Counted from the stretch's first letter, positions 18,264-29,626 are shown. The stretch: 64,000 bases of DNA from Verrucomicrobiota bacterium (GCA_003219415.1 QHOS01000024.1:1-64000), one strand, 5' to 3'. The notes: generated by a model not told the origin, from the sequence alone. Translations and numbers: made by a program.

Positions 18264-18742
18264 ATCTCGGGTGCTCCGGTGTGCTTAGCGTCCAACCACG
18301 CCTGCAACTGTCGCCGACCCTGCGATAAGCATCGCGACAGCATGCTCAGTTTGAGCTCGGCGATGTCGAGAATCTCTAGGTAATTGAATTCGTCGAGATA
18401 AAAGAGCGCCAACGCGGTCCTTTGGGGATCGGGTGCGGCGGAAATCCAAACTGCCAGTTGCGCCGGCTCGAGCTGCTTGATCTGTGACGCAGCGCCCGGA
18501 GTTACGTCGTGCTCCTCGATTTCCAGCGATTCTGGTTGCAGGTCCGTCTTGCTTGCCTCTAAACAACGCCAGCGCGCCTCGCGAAAGAGCCAAAAGGATT
18601 CCGTGGGTAATTCTCCCTGTGCAGCGCGCACAGCCGCTTCGCGCAACGTCGTGTTAAAGACTTCTTGTGCCTTGCGCAAGTCGCCCAGCATCAAGAAACA
18701 AAAGCGATAAAGTTGTGGTAAATTTTGCTTTCGATCCGACAC
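18260..18742 (-). CDS. Divergent ECF sigma factor-like protein
   Basis: LPQLYRFCFLMLGDLRKAQEVFNTTLREA (region 2-like) and LALFYLDEFNYLEILDIAELKLSMLSRCLSQGRRQLQAWL (region 4-like). Confidence 0.6.
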   Translation of the reverse strand: MSDRKQNLPQLYRFCFLMLGDLRKAQEVFNTTLREAAVRAAQGELPTESFWLFREARWRCLEASKTDLQPESLEIEEHDVTPGAASQIKQLEPAQLAVWISAAPDPQRTALALFYLDEFNYLEILDIAELKLSMLSRCLSQGRRQLQAWLDAKHTGAPEI

Positions 18743-18856
18743 TCTCCCATCCTTCGTCTTTGCAAAATTTAGCGCACTCTACGCAGTTACCTACCATCGA
18801 CAAGAGGCGATTCGCTTATCTTGCATGAACGCTGCCCGCGTCTTAAGCGAAACCGA

Positions 18857-20089
18857 CTACAACTTCTGTAACCGGCGCGCTACTTCCTCCGCGTTCTCCC
18901 GGCTGTTGAACGCCGAAATGCGAACATAACCTTCGCCTTGTGCGCCAAAACCTGCGCCGGGTGTGATGACGACATTCAACTCCCGCAGCATTCGATCGAA
19001 CATTTGCCAGCTCGTTAGGCCATTGGGTGTCTTCACCCAGATGTACGGCGCGTTTATGCCGCCGAAAACACCGAGACCAGCGTTCGCCGCGGCGTTGCGA
19101 AGAATCCTTGCATTGCCCATGTAATGCTCAATTAGCGCGCGAGATTGCTTGCGACCTTCCGGCAGGTAAAGCGCCTCAGCACCCCGTTGCACTGGATAAC
19201 TCACGCTATTGGATTTCGTGCTCCAACGCCGCTGCCACAGCGAATGGAGAGGAAGCCGGCGACCGTTCTCCGTTCGCGCGAGCACAGATTTCGGCATGAC
19301 TGTAAATCCGCAGCGCACGCCGGTGAATCCGCCGTTCTTGGAAAAACTGCGCAATTCAATCGCGCACTCGCGGGCGCCCGGAATTTCGAAAATGGAATGC
19401 GGAATATCCGGGTCCGAAATATAGGCTTCGTACGCGGCATCGAAGAGAAGCAGCGCTTCGTGCTCGCGCGCGTAATCGACCCAGCGCGAGAGCTGTTCAC
19501 GCGACGCAACGGCCCCCGTCGGATTATTGGGAAAACAGAGATAAACAAGATCGGCGTGTTCTGCCGGTGGGTCGGGGACAAATCCGTTTTGAGCTGTGCA
19601 CGGCAAATAAAGAATTCCCTCGTAGCTCCCGTCTTTTCTCGCCGGGCCGCTGCGGCCCGTCATCACGTTCGTATCGACGTAAACCGGATAGACCGGATCG
19701 GGGACCGCGACTTTGTTTTGATCGCCCAGGATATCCAGGACATAACCGCAATCGCATTTTGAGCCGTCAGAGACAAAAACCTCGTCGTCAGAGATGTCGA
19801 TGTTGCGGTCGCGATAATCGTGCTGAGCGATTGCCGACCTCAAAAATTCGTAGCCGTGTTCGGGACCATAGCCGCGAAACGTCTCGCGATGTCCAAGTTC
19901 TTCGATAGCCCGCTTCATCGCATCAATTGCCGCACGTGGCAGCGGCTCGGTGACGTCCCCGATTCCGCAGCGAATCAATCGCTTGGCCGCTTCGGGATTC
20001 GCTTCGCAAAATTCGCGCACCCGCCTCGCGACTTCCGGGAAGAGATAGCCCGCCTGAAGTTTAAGATAGTTTTCGTTGAGATAAGCCAT
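18857..20089 (-). CDS. dapL: LL-diaminopimelate aminotransferase
   Basis: [64 protein letters not shown] (PLP lysine). Confidence 0.93.
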   Translation of the reverse strand: MAYLNENYLKLQAGYLFPEVARRVREFCEANPEAAKRLIRCGIGDVTEPLPRAAIDAMKRAIEELGHRETFRGYGPEHGYEFLRSAIAQHDYRDRNIDISDDEVFVSDGSKCDCGYVLDILGDQNKVAVPDPVYPVYVDTNVMTGRSGPARKDGSYEGILYLPCTAQNGFVPDPPAEHADLVYLCFPNNPTGAVASREQLSRWVDYAREHEALLLFDAAYEAYISDPDIPHSIFEIPGARECAIELRSFSKNGGFTGVRCGFTVMPKSVLARTENGRRLPLHSLWQRRWSTKSNSVSYPVQRGAEALYLPEGRKQSRALIEHYMGNARILRNAAANAGLGVFGGINAPYIWVKTPNGLTSWQMFDRMLRELNVVITPGAGFGAQGEGYVRISAFNSRENAEEVARRLQKL

Positions 20090-20097
20090 GCGCTGCT

Positions 20098-20160
20098 GTA
20101 GCGGCGGTCTGCGACCGCCGAGCGGGTACAAGTTTAGCGGCGGTCATCGACCGCCGCTAC
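20098..20160. repeat. BIME-like pair of inverted REP-like hairpins
   Basis: GTAGCGGCGGTCTGCGACCGCCG ... CGGCGGTCATCGACCGCCGCTAC: two GTAG-headed hairpins in opposite orientation between sodB and dapL. Confidence 0.8.
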
Positions 20161-20182
20161 AGCAGAACTGGCGAAACGCCAG

Positions 20183-20782
20183 TCAGTAATTCTTTGCGAC
20201 CTCGTCCCAGTTTACCACGTTCCACCAGGCTTTGAGGTAATCGGGCCTTCGGTTTTGATACTTAAGATAATAGGCGTGCTCCCAAACGTCGACGCCGAGG
20301 ATCGGCGTGTTGCCGTCCATTAGCGGGCTGTCTTGATTTGGTGTCGAAACGATTTCGAGCTTTCCGTTCTTATTCTTAATCAGCCACGCCCAGCCACTGC
20401 CAAAACGTCCCACACCAGCGGCACCAAATTTCTCTTTGAAATCATTAAAGCTGCCGAACGTTGATTTGATGTCATCGGCGAGTTTGCCTTTCGGTTCACC
20501 GCCGGCGTTCGGTCCCATTATTTTCCAAAAGAACGAATGATTTGCGTGACCTCCGCCGTTGTTTCGCACAATTGTGCGAATGTCTTCCGGCACCGATTTA
20601 AGATCACTGATCAAATCCTCGACCGACTTGTTTTCGAGATCGGTTTTGCCTTTGATCGCTTTGTTGACATTGTCGATGTAAGCTTGGTGATGCTTGGTAT
20701 GGTGGATTTCCATCGTCTTCGCATCGATATGCGGTTCCAACGCATCGTACGGATAAGGTAATTTTGGTAATTCGTAAGCCAT
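20183..20782 (-). CDS. Superoxide dismutase (Fe/Mn family)
   Basis: [81 protein letters not shown]. Confidence 0.97.
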   Translation of the reverse strand: MAYELPKLPYPYDALEPHIDAKTMEIHHTKHHQAYIDNVNKAIKGKTDLENKSVEDLISDLKSVPEDIRTIVRNNGGGHANHSFFWKIMGPNAGGEPKGKLADDIKSTFGSFNDFKEKFGAAGVGRFGSGWAWLIKNKNGKLEIVSTPNQDSPLMDGNTPILGVDVWEHAYYLKYQNRRPDYLKAWWNVVNWDEVAKNY

Positions 20783-20869
20783 AATCTATACAGTTAGATC
20801 GAATTATGGCGCGCGACAGGTTTTATTTTTCGCGCGATTAGAACCGATGCAGCGCGCCCGGGGTCGCGC

Positions 20870-22870
20870 CTATCGATCGCAGCGATAAAAACCCGGACGA
20901 TGTCCGCCGCCGCTGCGATAATTGACATAGGTCGCCAAGGCGAGCAGCGGGAAGTTTTGACGATACATGTCGTACTTCAAATAGAACACGCGTGGAAAAC
21001 CGGTGCCCGTAATTTGCTCTTCGTCCCATGATCCATCGGGCTTTTGCGAATTGAGCAGGTAGCGCAAACCTCGCTGGATACTCGGTCGATCGAGATCACC
21101 GCACGCACAAATGCCCATGATTGCCCATGCCGTTTGCGACGCCGTGCTTTCGCCAATGCCTTTGGTTGATGGGTTTTCGTAGGTGCCGCAAGTCTCACCC
21201 CAACCACCGTCGTTATTTTGACAACTTTCAAGCCAATCGCGACCGCGCAATATCCAGGCCTGCGTCATGTCCTGATCAATCGCGCGCAAACCGCGCAGCA
21301 CCTGCCAGGTGCCGTAGATGTAATTGACTCCCCAGCGCCCGTACCACGAGCCGTCCTTATCTTGAGTATCGATCAGGTACTGGATGGCATCGCGGACAGA
21401 TGGCGTGTTGAAATCGAACCCGATATAGCCAAGCAGTTCAAGCGTGCGGGCAGTAAGATCACTGCAGGTCGGATCAAGGATTGCATTGTGATCGGCAAAC
21501 GGCATGTCTTCCAGCCACGGCGTGGTCACGTTTTTATCAAATGCTGCCCAGCCGCCATCCCGACACTGGAAGCTGAGCTGCCAATCCAATGCGCGACGAA
21601 AGATTTTATTGAGCGCTTGAGGATCGTTTGGCTGCACTAGCCGCAATGCCATCAACACCATCGCTGTGTCGTCGGTGTCGGGATAATAAACGTTGTTATA
21701 TTCGAATGCCCATCCGCTCGCTTGTGGATACGAATTGTTTGCAGACCAATCGCCGCGGATGCGCACTTCTTTGTTAACGAGCCATTCAGCGCCCTTTTGG
21801 AGAGCAGGATGCTCGGCAGGAAGGCCTGATTCAGCCAACGAAATGATGTTGATCGAAGTGTCCCAGACTGGCGAGAGACATGGCTGGATACGGAAGTCCT
21901 CGGGATCGTCAATGAAGAGTCCGGCGAAGTCTTTTTCCGCTTTGGCGTAAATCGGATTTGATTTTGAGTAACCGAGAGCGCGCAATGCGATCAAACAATT
22001 CAGCATCGCCGGAAACACGGCCGCGAGGCCATCGCTGCCCTCGCCAATCCGCTCGAGCATCCAGCGCTCCGCCTCCTCCAGCGCGCGCCGGCGCAGCGGG
22101 CGAATCCGAAGGGGCTGAAGGAACTTGAACGTGTCGTCGAGCCGCAAGAAGAAATTCCGCCAGGTCCAGAACGGCTCACCGCGGGGCAAGCGCAAATCGC
22201 TTTGCTCGGTACCGAGTGGATAAAGTTCGTGCAACTGCTTTTCGCCGGGCAAAACTCGAGTCGGTTTGAAATGGTTAATAATCGCCAGCGGCATAAGCAT
22301 GGCCCGGCTCCACGACGACATCTTGTAAATGTGAAACGGCGCCCACTTTGGCAGGAGAACCATTTCCACCGGGATCGCCGGTAGATATTTCCAGGGAAAC
22401 TGGCCCAGCAACGCAAGGTAAAGCTTGCTAAAGGTGTTCATCTGCGGAATACCGCCGAGCCGCATGATAGTTGCACGCGCGTCCTGCATAAATGGCGCGT
22501 CCACCGAACAGCCGGCAAGCTTCAGCGCAAAATACGCTTTGGCCGACGCATTAATCTCACTCGGGCCGCCATGATAAATGTTCCATCCTCCGTCCGGCAG
22601 TTGGCGTCTGAGAATGTGGCGCACGCATCGCCGCTGCAATGGCGCGTCCACTTCGCCGCACCAATGCATGAAAAGGATGTAGTCCGAGCAGAGGGTGCTA
22701 TCGACGATCAGTTCCCCGCACCAATGGCCGTCTGGCTTTTGCTGGCGCAGCAGGTTTTCTTGCGCACGCGTGATTGCATGCGCAATCTCTTCGTCATTCG
22801 CCGGATAAGACTCCGATATCTCCGGTCGCGCGCTCGGCAACGCAATGAGGTTCCTCGAAAATTCCGGCAT
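20870..22870 (-). CDS. shc: Squalene-hopene cyclase
   Basis: QW motifs and YPDTDDTAMVLMAL (DXDD catalytic motif); GSWYGRWGVNYIYGTWQVL. Confidence 0.96.
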   Translation of the reverse strand: MPEFSRNLIALPSARPEISESYPANDEEIAHAITRAQENLLRQQKPDGHWCGELIVDSTLCSDYILFMHWCGEVDAPLQRRCVRHILRRQLPDGGWNIYHGGPSEINASAKAYFALKLAGCSVDAPFMQDARATIMRLGGIPQMNTFSKLYLALLGQFPWKYLPAIPVEMVLLPKWAPFHIYKMSSWSRAMLMPLAIINHFKPTRVLPGEKQLHELYPLGTEQSDLRLPRGEPFWTWRNFFLRLDDTFKFLQPLRIRPLRRRALEEAERWMLERIGEGSDGLAAVFPAMLNCLIALRALGYSKSNPIYAKAEKDFAGLFIDDPEDFRIQPCLSPVWDTSINIISLAESGLPAEHPALQKGAEWLVNKEVRIRGDWSANNSYPQASGWAFEYNNVYYPDTDDTAMVLMALRLVQPNDPQALNKIFRRALDWQLSFQCRDGGWAAFDKNVTTPWLEDMPFADHNAILDPTCSDLTARTLELLGYIGFDFNTPSVRDAIQYLIDTQDKDGSWYGRWGVNYIYGTWQVLRGLRAIDQDMTQAWILRGRDWLESCQNNDGGWGETCGTYENPSTKGIGESTASQTAWAIMGICACGDLDRPSIQRGLRYLLNSQKPDGSWDEEQITGTGFPRVFYLKYDMYRQNFPLLALATYVNYRSGGGHRPGFYRCDR

Positions 22871-22883
22871 GTCGGTCCGATTC

Positions 22884-24173
22884 TTAGGAGGCCTGCGCTG
22901 CAACTTCTGCGCGTTTCCCGGTCAGGTGACCGTTACCGGAGCTCACGCCATTGAAAGCAAGTACTTCGCTGCCACGGCCGGAGGGTTTCGGTTTCGAGCC
23001 GAAATTGAATTTGACCGTTTTCCAGGTGTCTCCCCGCCGCGCTTGCAGCCCCAATGTCGCTGTTGGCTCATAACCGCAATGCACCATGCAATTTTCGCAG
23101 CGGCTATCGCGCGCCACGCCGTTCACGACGCCATACCGGTCCCATGTGGTCTTTTCCAGTAACTCCGCATAGCTCGAGTAGTGTCCGTCGGTCATCAGAT
23201 AGCATGGGCCTTTCCAGCCGCGGATATTTCGAGTCGGAATCGCCCATGCCGAACAGGTCAGATCCCGTTTCCCGGCAAGAAACTCGAAATAGATCGGCGT
23301 GCCCAAAAAGGTATAACGATTCATCCACTCTTCGACTTTTTGGAACTTCTCGACCGTCATTGCGCGGGTAAGAAAGAAGTTTTCCGGGCGCAGGTTGAGC
23401 CGTTTGATCATGTCTCTCTTGGCGGCGTCGTAATCGTATCCAGGGGTGATGGTGTGACCATCCACGCCAAGATCGGAAAGATAATCGAACATCTGTTCGA
23501 TCTCCTGCATATCGGTTTCCTTGTAGATCGTTGCGTTCGTCGCCACTTGATAGCCGAGCAGCTTCGCCATTTTGATTGCGAGAATGCATTCCTTGAAGAC
23601 GCCTTCGCGTTCGACGATCAGGTCGTGTGTTCGCTCCAAGCCATCGAGATGCACGTTCCAGTACATCCATTTGGTCGGACCAATAGTTGGCTTTGCCGGA
23701 TCTTTTGGTCCCTTGCGAATTTCGGTCGCATCTTTTTCGCTGAGTAATCCCGCACCGAGCAACGCAGTGATTTTTTCTTCCACGAATTCCGTGCGGATCG
23801 ACAACTGCGAGGCCAACCAGTCGCGCATTTTCTTGCGCATAAACATGGCATTGGTACAGATATAAACGATCCGATTCTGCGCGAGCAGTCCTTGAACGAG
23901 CGCCTCGATATGGGGATAGATCAGCGGCTCGCCGCCGCAGATGGAAACCATGGGCGCATTACACTCCGTTGCCGCCCCGAGACAGTCCTCCAGGCTCATC
24001 ATGTCCTTGAGCGATGTGGAATACTCTCGAATCCGTCCACAACCCGTGCAGGTAAGGTTGCACGTATGCAACGGCTCGAGCTGAAGCACCGTGGCGAATT
24101 TCTTCGTGCCACGTAACTTATGCCCAATCACGTAGGCCGCGATTTTCGCTGTAAGTGGTAAAGGAAATCTCAT
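22884..24173 (-). CDS. hpnH: Radical SAM adenosyl-hopene transferase HpnH
   Basis: LEPLHTCNLTCTGCGRIREY (CX3CX2C), start MRFPLPLTAKIAAYVIGHKLRGTKKFATVLQLEPLHTC; adjacent to shc. Confidence 0.93.
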   Translation of the reverse strand: MRFPLPLTAKIAAYVIGHKLRGTKKFATVLQLEPLHTCNLTCTGCGRIREYSTSLKDMMSLEDCLGAATECNAPMVSICGGEPLIYPHIEALVQGLLAQNRIVYICTNAMFMRKKMRDWLASQLSIRTEFVEEKITALLGAGLLSEKDATEIRKGPKDPAKPTIGPTKWMYWNVHLDGLERTHDLIVEREGVFKECILAIKMAKLLGYQVATNATIYKETDMQEIEQMFDYLSDLGVDGHTITPGYDYDAAKRDMIKRLNLRPENFFLTRAMTVEKFQKVEEWMNRYTFLGTPIYFEFLAGKRDLTCSAWAIPTRNIRGWKGPCYLMTDGHYSSYAELLEKTTWDRYGVVNGVARDSRCENCMVHCGYEPTATLGLQARRGDTWKTVKFNFGSKPKPSGRGSEVLAFNGVSSGNGHLTGKRAEVAAQAS

Positions 24174-24383
24174 TGGAGCGAGGATAGTAACAGGACGTGC
24201 TGGAGTGTCAATCACCCGACCTGAAGCACTCAGTTTGTTAATTGAATCGGCCCCGACGCCTGATTTGGACTTTGCTGCTCGCAGAATATCCGGTTGCGAC
24301 CTAAAACGCAAAATAAAGATGCGACTGTCGATAGTTTCTGTGGTTAAATAGTCACAAGTGAGTCTCTAAACAAGGTAAACAGT

Positions 24384-24794
24384 ATGAAACGATTATTCTT
24401 GGCAGCATTTGCCGTTGGCTTGATCGGCTGCGCACAACAGCCCGCCCCACCACCCGGTCCGGCAGTAACGGGAGGTTATACTTACGATCGCTACGCGCGG
24501 AGCGCGGACGCGTGGGGACATTCAAGTCCGGTTTACAAGAACTGGACCACGGAGCAGTTACAGAAGCGCCGCTTGGATCTCTACGCCCAAGTTCCCTTCA
24601 CCAGGAATCGAAACGAAGTGCCCGCCTACATCTATTCGGGAATGGCGCTTCCACAGCAGGATGAGATCAAGGCGATTGAAGTTGAGCTAAACCGGCGATA
24701 TGCGGCCGGCGACAAGAGCGCAGAACTAAAAGAATTCTGGCCCTCATCGCGCAGGCACATTGCCAGCGGCTCACGTGTAGAAACACTTTTTTAA
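24384..24794 (+). CDS. Small hypothetical lipoprotein
   Basis: MKRLFLAAFAVGLIGC lipobox; 136 aa. Confidence 0.65.
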   Translation: MKRLFLAAFAVGLIGCAQQPAPPPGPAVTGGYTYDRYARSADAWGHSSPVYKNWTTEQLQKRRLDLYAQVPFTRNRNEVPAYIYSGMALPQQDEIKAIEVELNRRYAAGDKSAELKEFWPSSRRHIASGSRVETLF

Positions 24795-24880
24795 CTTCGA
24801 ATAACATTCGAAGTGATGGAAACCGGCGAGATGCCGGCGCCAAGAGCACTGTTTAGAGGCTAGCTTGCTGCTGCAGTTAA

Positions 24881-25456
24881 TCAGGCCGGGCTGTTCCAGC
24901 CGCGACGAATGAGGCTGACAGCAATCGCGGCGAGAAGGAGGGCGACTATCTTCGACACACCGCGCAACCCTTGTCTGCCCATCCAACGCGTGAACCAGTC
25001 TGCATTCCAGAATGCCACTGCAACCAAGGCGAGATTAACCAGAAGGGACACCAGCGTGAACACCAAGCCTACTGTATCGACGAGAATGAGGAGTGCCGTA
25101 AGCAACGCCGGGCCGGCGATTAACGGCATCCCCAGCGGCACGATTCCGAATTCGTCGCTGGCGTCACGGTTGGCCGCCCCGAGACTTAGCAACTCGCGTC
25201 CTGCCAGGCCAAGCAGAATAAGACCGCCCGCGACTTGAAAGTCCGCATCCGTGATCCCCAGCGCGTCGAAAATAATCTCCCCGAGAAAAATAAATCCGAT
25301 AGCTACGCAGAGAGCCGTAACGATTCCCAGAAACGCTTGTCGTTTCCGCTGCTCCGGCGAAGTGTTGGCAGCGAGTCCTGTAAAGATCGCGACAAGTCCG
25401 ATTGGATCGATGGCGACAAAGATTGGGATAAAGGCGAGGAAAAATTTCTGAATCAT
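24881..25456 (-). CDS. MarC family integral membrane protein
   Basis: FLAFIPIFVAIDPIGLVAIFTGLA and GIVPLGMPLIAGPALLTALLIL. Confidence 0.9.
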   Translation of the reverse strand: MIQKFFLAFIPIFVAIDPIGLVAIFTGLAANTSPEQRKRQAFLGIVTALCVAIGFIFLGEIIFDALGITDADFQVAGGLILLGLAGRELLSLGAANRDASDEFGIVPLGMPLIAGPALLTALLILVDTVGLVFTLVSLLVNLALVAVAFWNADWFTRWMGRQGLRGVSKIVALLLAAIAVSLIRRGWNSPA

Positions 25457-25631
25457 CGTGGCGCATGTTTCTTAGCTTAGCGCCACGGTTAAACGCAACC
25501 TGAGAATCGCGCCCATGTGCCCGCTTGACAAGCGGCGGTGGGCTCCTCCGCGCAATCGCGCCCAACGCTTTTCCGCTGAATTTGCCTTTGCGGCGGCGCG
25601 CGCATACAGGTGTGAGCCAACTTCGACCACT

Positions 25632-27773
25632 ATGAAATCCTCGTTTCTTTTCTTGTCATTCGTTTTCGCCGTGACGAGTCCAAGTCTTCCAGCGGCTGAA
25701 ACGAAAACTGTCGATGATTTTCGGACCGCGGCCGCGAAGGCCAACGCTGTCTTGACGATTCCCGATTGGGAGCAAACGCCGAAAGCCGTTGAGGCCATGA
25801 TGAACGACGCCATCGCGAAGGCGAACAAGGCACTGGATCAAATCGGCTCGCAAGATCGGAAAAAGGTCACGTTTAAGAGCACAGTCGTGGCACTTGATGA
25901 TCTCACTTACGAGGCAGGACTCGCGGCGAACAGGGCCACCATCATTAAAGAGACAAACACAAATCCAGAAATGCGCGCCGCTGGCGAGAACGCGGTAAAG
26001 GCCTTTCAGGATTGGGCTGTCGGCATCGATTACCGTGAGGACGTTTACAAGGCAATCAAGGCTTTCGCCGATACACATCCCAAGCTTTCGGGCGAGGACG
26101 AAAAACTGCTGAACGAAACGTTGCGTGATTATCGCCGTGCTGGCTTAGACCTTCCGCCCGATCAGCGCAAAGAAGTTGAGCAATTGCGGAAGGAATTATC
26201 CAAACTCGGGACTGATTTCGACACAAACATCGTGAAGGCCAACGCGCCGGTGATTTTCACAAAGCCCGATTTGGATGGACTGCCGGACAGCTTCTTCGCT
26301 TCACCCGGCATCCGGACAGGAGACGATGCCTACACAGTGATGGCAAATATCACATGGCAATTCAATACGGTCGAGGAAAACGCAAAGAGCGAAGAAACGC
26401 GCAAACAGCTTTATGTCATTCGCGAGACGCTCGCCAAAGAAGCAAACGTTCCTGTTCTCAATCAAATGCTTGCGCTTCGGAACAAGATCGCGCTGCGGCT
26501 CGGTTACAAATCGTGGGACGACTATCAGACTGAAGTCAAAATGGCCAAGAAAGGGGCGAACGCGGAGAAATACATTAGCGATCTGGTTACCGGAATTCAG
26601 CCCAAGTTTGAGAGTGAAATCGCAGAATTACAAAAGTTGAAGGCCGCCGAAACGAACGATCCGAACGCTGAGATCGAGGTGTGGGATTGGCGCTATTACG
26701 CTAACCAGCGGGACAAACAAAAATACGCCGTCGATAAGGAAGCGTTGCGCGCATATTTCCCGTTCCAAAAGGTGCTCGACGGCATGTTCAATATTTATCA
26801 GAGCATCTTTGGTCTTAAGTTTGAGAAGATCGCTGCGCCTTACAAATGGATCGACGATCTCCAGCTCTACATGGTGACCGATTCCTCCACCGGCGAGCCG
26901 CTCGGGATGTTTTATCTCGATATGTTTCCGCGCGAAGGAAAATTTAATCACTTCGCCCAATTCGAAATCATCAGTGGCAAACTGTTGCCGGACGGAAAAT
27001 ACCAGCGGCCAACTGTCGCCTTGCTTTGCAATTTTTCCCCTCCGGCAGCGGACAAGCCGTCTTTGATGACACACCAGGAAGTCGAAACTTTGTTCCACGA
27101 ATTCGGTCACGCGCTTCATTCGATTGTCACTCGCGCGAAGTACGGCCGTTTCGCCGGAACGCATGTGCCGGGGGATTTCGTAGAAGCGCCATCGCAGATG
27201 CTGCAGAATTGGGTCTGGGACAAGAAAGTGCTCGATACGTTTGCGGCCGATTACCGCGATCCATCGAAGAAAATTCCAGGGGAAATTATCAAAAAAATGA
27301 ATGACGCGAAGCTGGCGAATGCCGGTGTTCTTTATCGACGCCAGTTCGCCTTCGCATCGCTCGACCTCGAGTTGCACAATCAGCATGCTGAGGATATGCC
27401 CTTCGATTGTGTGGCCATTTCGAATCCGATCCTGGAAAAGGTCTTTCTCCCAATTGATCCGAGCACTACCTTCGTTTCCTACTTCGGCCACCTGAATGGC
27501 TATGACGCCGGTTACTACGGCTATGCATGGGCCGACGCCATCGCCGCAGACATGGCAACCGTTTTCGAAAAGGCAAAGGATGGCTACCTCGACAAGCAAG
27601 CGGGTATGAAGCTACGCCACGAAATCTATGAGCCGGGCGATTCGCGTGACGTCACCGTTTCCATCGAGAAGTTTCTCGGCCGCAAACAATCGATCCAGCC
27701 GTTCTTGAAAAAAATCGGCATTCCCCGAGAAAAAACGGAAGCGGTCAGCGGCTCATCGCAAAAAGGCCGCTAA
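25632..27773 (+). CDS. M3 family (thimet oligopeptidase-like) metallopeptidase, secreted
   Basis: Zinc motif TLFHEFGHALHSIV; signal peptide MKSSFLFLSFVFAVTSPSLPAAE. Confidence 0.93.
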   Translation: MKSSFLFLSFVFAVTSPSLPAAETKTVDDFRTAAAKANAVLTIPDWEQTPKAVEAMMNDAIAKANKALDQIGSQDRKKVTFKSTVVALDDLTYEAGLAANRATIIKETNTNPEMRAAGENAVKAFQDWAVGIDYREDVYKAIKAFADTHPKLSGEDEKLLNETLRDYRRAGLDLPPDQRKEVEQLRKELSKLGTDFDTNIVKANAPVIFTKPDLDGLPDSFFASPGIRTGDDAYTVMANITWQFNTVEENAKSEETRKQLYVIRETLAKEANVPVLNQMLALRNKIALRLGYKSWDDYQTEVKMAKKGANAEKYISDLVTGIQPKFESEIAELQKLKAAETNDPNAEIEVWDWRYYANQRDKQKYAVDKEALRAYFPFQKVLDGMFNIYQSIFGLKFEKIAAPYKWIDDLQLYMVTDSSTGEPLGMFYLDMFPREGKFNHFAQFEIISGKLLPDGKYQRPTVALLCNFSPPAADKPSLMTHQEVETLFHEFGHALHSIVTRAKYGRFAGTHVPGDFVEAPSQMLQNWVWDKKVLDTFAADYRDPSKKIPGEIIKKMNDAKLANAGVLYRRQFAFASLDLELHNQHAEDMPFDCVAISNPILEKVFLPIDPSTTFVSYFGHLNGYDAGYYGYAWADAIAADMATVFEKAKDGYLDKQAGMKLRHEIYEPGDSRDVTVSIEKFLGRKQSIQPFLKKIGIPREKTEAVSGSSQKGR

Positions 27774-27866
27774 TACGTTCGGTCATCACCAAAACGAAGT
27801 GAGGAACCTCACAACGCCCGTATCGACAACATTGCGTTGCTTAAAGAGGGTCGTTACAGAGTGGAC

Positions 27867-29546
27867 ATGAAAATTTCGGGCTGGTTGATTGCGATTCCTC
27901 TTACCGCTGCGACTTCGCTTTTCGCTGTGGATGAATTGACGTTGCGTCTGGAACCGGCGTTGGAGGCGATTACGCCGGACGGTTTACTGGCGCACATTAA
28001 GGTTCTTGCGTCGGATGAATTCGAAGGACGCGCACCGGGGACAAAAGGCGAGGAACTTTCCGTTAATTACATAACGGATCAGTTCAGGAAAATCGGGTTG
28101 AAACCGGGAAGCCCGGACGGCAGTTACACGCAGGAGGTTCCGTTGGCTGGAATCAAAAGCGAACCACGAATGTCGTTCGCGGTACGCGATGGGACGATCG
28201 ATCTGAAGTACCCCGACGACTTCATTGCGTCCTCCGCGCGTCTTCAACCGGAAATTAAGATCAATAATTCGGAAGTCGTCTTCGTCGGGTACGGCGTCGT
28301 CGCACCGGAATACGGATGGGACGATTACAAGAATGTCGATGTTCGCGGCAAGACGCTGCTGATGCTGATTGGCGATCCACCGATTCCCGATCCCAAAGAT
28401 TCATCCAAACTCGATGAAAAAATGTTTAAAGGGAAAGCGATGACCTACTACGGTCGCTGGACTTACAAATACGAGATCGCAGCACAAAAAGGCGCTGCAG
28501 CCGCTGTGATCATCCACCAGACCGAGTCGGCTGGATACCCTTATTCCGTGGTAAGAACGAGTTGGGGCAAGGAGAATTACGAGATCGATTCGCCAAATAA
28601 GAACACGGACACCGTGGGAGCGCGCTCGTGGATGACGCTCGATGCCGCGAAGAAGTTGCTGGCCGCTTGCGGTCAGGATTTTGACGCGCTGAAGAAGTCG
28701 GCGATTACAAAAGAGTTCCGGCCGGAGGTGCTCGATACAAAGGCTAATATCGACATCAAGCAACAGCTTCGCTCCTTTAAATCGCACAACGTCATCGGCA
28801 AACTCGAGGGAAGCGATCCAAAGTTGCGCGACGAATATATCATTTACACGGCGCACTGGGACCACCTCGGACTTAATCACAATCTGCAAGGCGATCAGAT
28901 CTATAACGGCGCGGTCGATAACGCCTCCGGCGTCGCATCGCTTATCCAGCTCGCGTCGGCATTCGCAAAATTAAATCCGCCGCCGAAACGATCAGTTTTG
29001 TTCATGGCCACGACTGCTGAAGAAGCAGGATTGCTCGGCTCGAAATTTTACGCGCTTCGTCCGCTCTATCCGCTGGAAAAAACGCTGGCTGACATCAACA
29101 TCGACACCGTGAATCCCTGGGGCAAAACGCGCGACATCGAAGACCTGAGCAACAACAATTCAACGCTCGATGATCTGCTGACCGCTGCCGCTAAACGCAA
29201 CGGCCGAGTGACGCAACCGAACAGTCAGCCGGAGAAGGGCGGTTTCTATCGCGCCGATCATTTCGAATTTTCCAAGCGCGGCGTGCCCTCTCTCTACACT
29301 GGCGGCGGTAAGGATTTTATCGGGAAACCAGCAGACTTCGGCCAGCAACAGAAAGACGATTACATCGCGCACCACTATCATCAGGTCTCGGACCAAATTA
29401 ATCCAAACTGGGACCTCTCCGGCGCGGTGCAGGATATTCAACTTCTGTTCGAAGTTGGCTATCAGGTAGCGAACGGAGACAAACTTCCAGAGTGGAAACC
29501 TGAAAGCGAGTTTAAGGGGAAGCGAGATGAAATGTTAAAGAGGTGA
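27867..29546 (+). CDS. M28 family aminopeptidase-like peptidase
   Basis: [42 protein letters not shown] zinc-site motifs; PA-domain-like insert. Confidence 0.9.
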   Translation: MKISGWLIAIPLTAATSLFAVDELTLRLEPALEAITPDGLLAHIKVLASDEFEGRAPGTKGEELSVNYITDQFRKIGLKPGSPDGSYTQEVPLAGIKSEPRMSFAVRDGTIDLKYPDDFIASSARLQPEIKINNSEVVFVGYGVVAPEYGWDDYKNVDVRGKTLLMLIGDPPIPDPKDSSKLDEKMFKGKAMTYYGRWTYKYEIAAQKGAAAAVIIHQTESAGYPYSVVRTSWGKENYEIDSPNKNTDTVGARSWMTLDAAKKLLAACGQDFDALKKSAITKEFRPEVLDTKANIDIKQQLRSFKSHNVIGKLEGSDPKLRDEYIIYTAHWDHLGLNHNLQGDQIYNGAVDNASGVASLIQLASAFAKLNPPPKRSVLFMATTAEEAGLLGSKFYALRPLYPLEKTLADINIDTVNPWGKTRDIEDLSNNNSTLDDLLTAAAKRNGRVTQPNSQPEKGGFYRADHFEFSKRGVPSLYTGGGKDFIGKPADFGQQQKDDYIAHHYHQVSDQINPNWDLSGAVQDIQLLFEVGYQVANGDKLPEWKPESEFKGKRDEMLKR

Positions 29547-29626
29547 TGTTACCGAGCAATGTGAGAACTGAGTTGCATTGCAGCGCATCTGATGGTTGAA
29601 TCCGAACTCGCGAATTTAAAAATCGA

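Noticed and set aside
19145-19762. 205-aa plus-strand ORF inside dapL
   Set aside because: Antisense to conserved PLP-enzyme motifs; spurious.
26628-27599. 323-aa minus-strand ORF inside the M3 peptidase
   Set aside because: Complement of a conserved peptidase frame including the zinc site; no recognisable motif in the antisense translation.
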